From: Rhizocola hellebori
GTDB taxonomy: Bacteria > Actinomycetota > Actinomycetes > Mycobacteriales > Micromonosporaceae
Assembly (NCBI RefSeq): GCF_016862955.1
Contig: NZ_BONY01000004.1
Coordinates: 62,001-126,000, forward strand
Direction of reading: 5' to 3'
Length of the DNA: 64,000 nt
Position 1 is the stretch's first letter; the number at the start of each line of letters is the position of its first letter. The notes under the pieces are model-generated. The model did not search any database, was not told where the DNA came from, and worked only from the letters and a program-made list of their open reading frames with translations. The position numbers and the translations under genes are program-made. Positions 62,249 to 64,000 of the stretch are shown here, one piece after another.

Positions 62249-64000
62249 GTGCCCAGGTCACCGCGACCGTCCGACGACCCCTACGTGCGGGTCCGTGGCG
62301 CGCGGGTGCACAACTTGCGCGATGTCGACGTCGACATCCCGCGCGGTGGGCTGGTCGCGTTCACCGGCATCTCCGGCTCGGGAAAGTCCTCCCTCGCGTT
62401 CGCCACCATCTACGCCGAGGCCCAGCGCCGCTATTTCGAGTCGATCGCGCCCTACGTCCGTCGGCTGCTCAACCAGATCCCGGCGCCGCAGGTCAAGGAG
62501 ATCACCGGGTTGCCGCCGGCGGTCGCGTTGCAGCAACGGCGCGGCGCCGGTGGGGTCCGCTCCACGGTGGGCACGCTGACGACTCTGTCAAACCTGCTGC
62601 GTCTGCTGATGTCGCGGGCCGGCACCTACCCGCCTGGCACGACGGATCGGCTCGACTCCGACGCTTTCTCCCCCAACACGGCGGTCGGCGCCTGCCCGAC
62701 CTGTCACGGGCTCGGCCGTACCCACGTCGTCTCGGAAAGGTTGATGGTTCCCGATCCGAATCTGAGCATCCGCGACGGGGCGATCGCCGCGTGGCCTGGG
62801 GCCTGGCAGGGGGTCAACCTGCGCGACATCCTCGTGGCGCTCGGCTATGACGTCGACCGGCCGTGGCGTCGGCTGCCCAAGCGTGACCGTGACTGGATCC
62901 TCTACACCGAGGAGCAGCCGGTCGTGGAGGTGCATCCGCAGCGCGACCGCGGCGAGGGCATCTACAACGGACGGTTCTGGAGCGCCGCTTCGCACGTGAT
63001 GCACACTCTGACCAACTCGAAAAGCCCGAAGATGCGCGAGCGGGCGCTGCGCTTCGTTGAGGTGGGACCGTGCCCGACATGCGACGGCACCGGGCTCAAG
63101 CCGCAGGCACTGGCGGTGACGTTCGCCGGGCACAACATCAGCGAGCTTTCGGCGCTGCCGCTGGCGCAGCTCGCAGAGGTGCTGCGACCGACCGCGACCC
63201 TGGCCGACCCCGAGCCGGCGTGGGAGTCGTCGTTGTCCGGGGAGCGCAGCGAGGTGGCGGTGACGCTCGCCGCCGACCTTTGCGACCGGATCGCGGTCCT
63301 CGTCGACCTCGGGCTGGGCTATCTCCAGCTCAACCGGCCGACGCCGACGCTGTCGCCGGGCGAGGCGCAACGGCTGCGGATCGCCACCCAGCTCCGCTCC
63401 GGGCTTTTCGGCGTCGTCTACGTGCTCGACGAACCGTCGGCCAGCCTGCATCCGGCTGATGCCGAACCCCTCATGCGGGTGCTCGAGCGCCTGCGCGCCG
63501 CCGGCAACTCCATCTTCGTCGTGGAGCACGACATGGATGTGGTACGCCGTGCCGACTGGATCGTCGACGTCGGACCTGGCGCTGGCGAAGGCGGCGGACG
63601 CATTGTCTACAGTGGACAGATCGCCGGTCTGCGCGACGTCGAAGGCTCGGCGACTCGTCCCTACCTTTTCCCCACGCGCCGTAGGGCACCGCGCCGGGTG
63701 CCCCGCGAGCCGGCCGGATGGCTGCGGTTGCGCGGGATCGACCGGCACAACCTGCGCGACCTCGACGTCGACCTGCCGCTGGGCGTGCTGACCGCCGTCA
63801 CCGGGGTGTCCGGATCCGGCAAGTCGACGCTGATAACCCAGGTCGTCGCCGGGATCGTGCGCGAGCACCTCGGCTTGCCGGCGCCAGCCGAGCCCGACGA
63901 CGAGGAGCCGGGCGGTCCCGGTTCGGCACCCGCGCCCGACGGGCCGACCACCGCCGCCGACGTCCACGGGCTGGACGCCTTCGACCGCCTGGTGAGCGTC
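62249..64000 (+). CDS. UvrA-like ABC ATPase (drug-resistance/short UvrA type), cut at window end
   Basis: 584 codons are visible from GTG 62249, preceded by GGGAGGAG (62237-62244); the frame has no stop before base 64000. Walker A of the first ABC domain is GISGSGKSSLAF (40-51), that of the second GVSGSGKSTLITQ (near 520). Zinc-binding CPTCHGLG (about 149) and CPTCDGTG (about 274) flank the insertion, and the signature LSPGEAQRLRIATQL and Walker B VVYVLDEPSASLHP follow. It is the compact UvrA-like form that in actinobacteria often protects against DNA-binding drugs, rather than the full-length repair protein. Confidence 0.9.
   Translation, partial: MPRSPRPSDDPYVRVRGARVHNLRDVDVDIPRGGLVAFTGISGSGKSSLAFATIYAEAQRRYFESIAPYVRRLLNQIPAPQVKEITGLPPAVALQQRRGAGGVRSTVGTLTTLSNLLRLLMSRAGTYPPGTTDRLDSDAFSPNTAVGACPTCHGLGRTHVVSERLMVPDPNLSIRDGAIAAWPGAWQGVNLRDILVALGYDVDRPWRRLPKRDRDWILYTEEQPVVEVHPQRDRGEGIYNGRFWSAASHVMHTLTNSKSPKMRERALRFVEVGPCPTCDGTGLKPQALAVTFAGHNISELSALPLAQLAEVLRPTATLADPEPAWESSLSGERSEVAVTLAADLCDRIAVLVDLGLGYLQLNRPTPTLSPGEAQRLRIATQLRSGLFGVVYVLDEPSASLHPADAEPLMRVLERLRAAGNSIFVVEHDMDVVRRADWIVDVGPGAGEGGGRIVYSGQIAGLRDVEGSATRPYLFPTRRRAPRRVPREPAGWLRLRGIDRHNLRDLDVDLPLGVLTAVTGVSGSGKSTLITQVVAGIVREHLGLPAPAEPDDEEPGGPGSAPAPDGPTTAADVHGLDAFDRLVSV

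Noticed and set aside
62588..63967. 459-residue frame antisense to the UvrA-like gene
   Set aside because: The plus frame has two Walker A motifs, zinc motifs and an ABC signature; the minus frame has none.

Overview
The window is high-GC DNA from an actinobacterium, probably a soil or plant-associated filamentous one. The signs are GTG/TTG starts with strong GGAGG-type ribosome sites, a SARP-type regulator stub, a LAL-type LuxR giant, SpoIIE-type phosphatases, MsiK-style sugar ABC transporters without their own ATPase, and actinobacterial IS110/ISL3/IS21 remnants. The genus cannot be named from the sequence. Both ends are cut inside genes: a TPR protein on the left and a UvrA-like ABC ATPase on the right.

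Left part (1-16 kb). A three-gene alpha/beta-hydrolase operon (990-3485; the third gene has a one-base frameshift) is followed by a SpoIIE-type phosphatase, a small membrane protein and an IS110 remnant. A large NB-ARC/TPR STAND protein on the minus strand (7197-9968) carries near-identical 120-bp TPR repeats. A secreted NucA/NucB-type nuclease follows. From about 10 to 16 kb lies a graveyard of broken mobile elements (ISL3, IS21, a DUF6262 remnant, an rve-type transposase) with a truncated SARP gene and a few small genes.

Toxin locus (16-24.3 kb). A 2590-residue secreted YD/RHS protein has IPT domains, seven beta-rich repeats of about 105 residues, a DUF6531-like segment, the RHS core, a self-cleaving HINT domain and an unfamiliar C-terminal domain with an ENHHG motif. 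A SUKH (SMI1/KNR4) immunity-type gene follows three bases later. Together they form a polymorphic toxin-immunity module and are the best candidate for an undescribed effector. A broken tyrosine integrase and a 59-bp fragment of tRNA-Gly(UCC) type come next.

Sugar island (25.3-38.4 kb). Two LacI-type regulators, two ABC permeases, a solute-binding lipoprotein, a Gfo/Idh/MocA oxidoreductase, a DUF6807/PmoA-like protein, a cupin and a secreted beta-helix protein look like a regulon for uptake and breakdown of a plant-type polysaccharide. The same 14-base near-palindrome with a central CG lies before the transporter operon and before the beta-helix gene. Exact 59-bp copies of the tRNA-derived sequence bracket this 13-kb segment.

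Stress island (37-62 kb). Genes here include two BON proteins, hemerythrin, a GAF/SpoIIE phosphatase, an SDR, a Ser/Thr kinase, Hsp20, a MerR-like regulator, a DsbA-like protein with a peroxiredoxin, a six-gene operon dnaK-grpE-cbpA-cbpM-clpB-trx, an MscS channel, a cNMP-binding/thioredoxin-reductase-like fusion without redox cysteines, a LAL regulator and a DUF1931 histone-fold protein. The presence of CbpM and of a DnaJ without zinc fingers suggests an accessory, stress-induced chaperone set. Several decayed genes (DoxX, quinone oxidoreductase, DUF4287, a short hydrolase and a possible group II intron fragment) lie between them.
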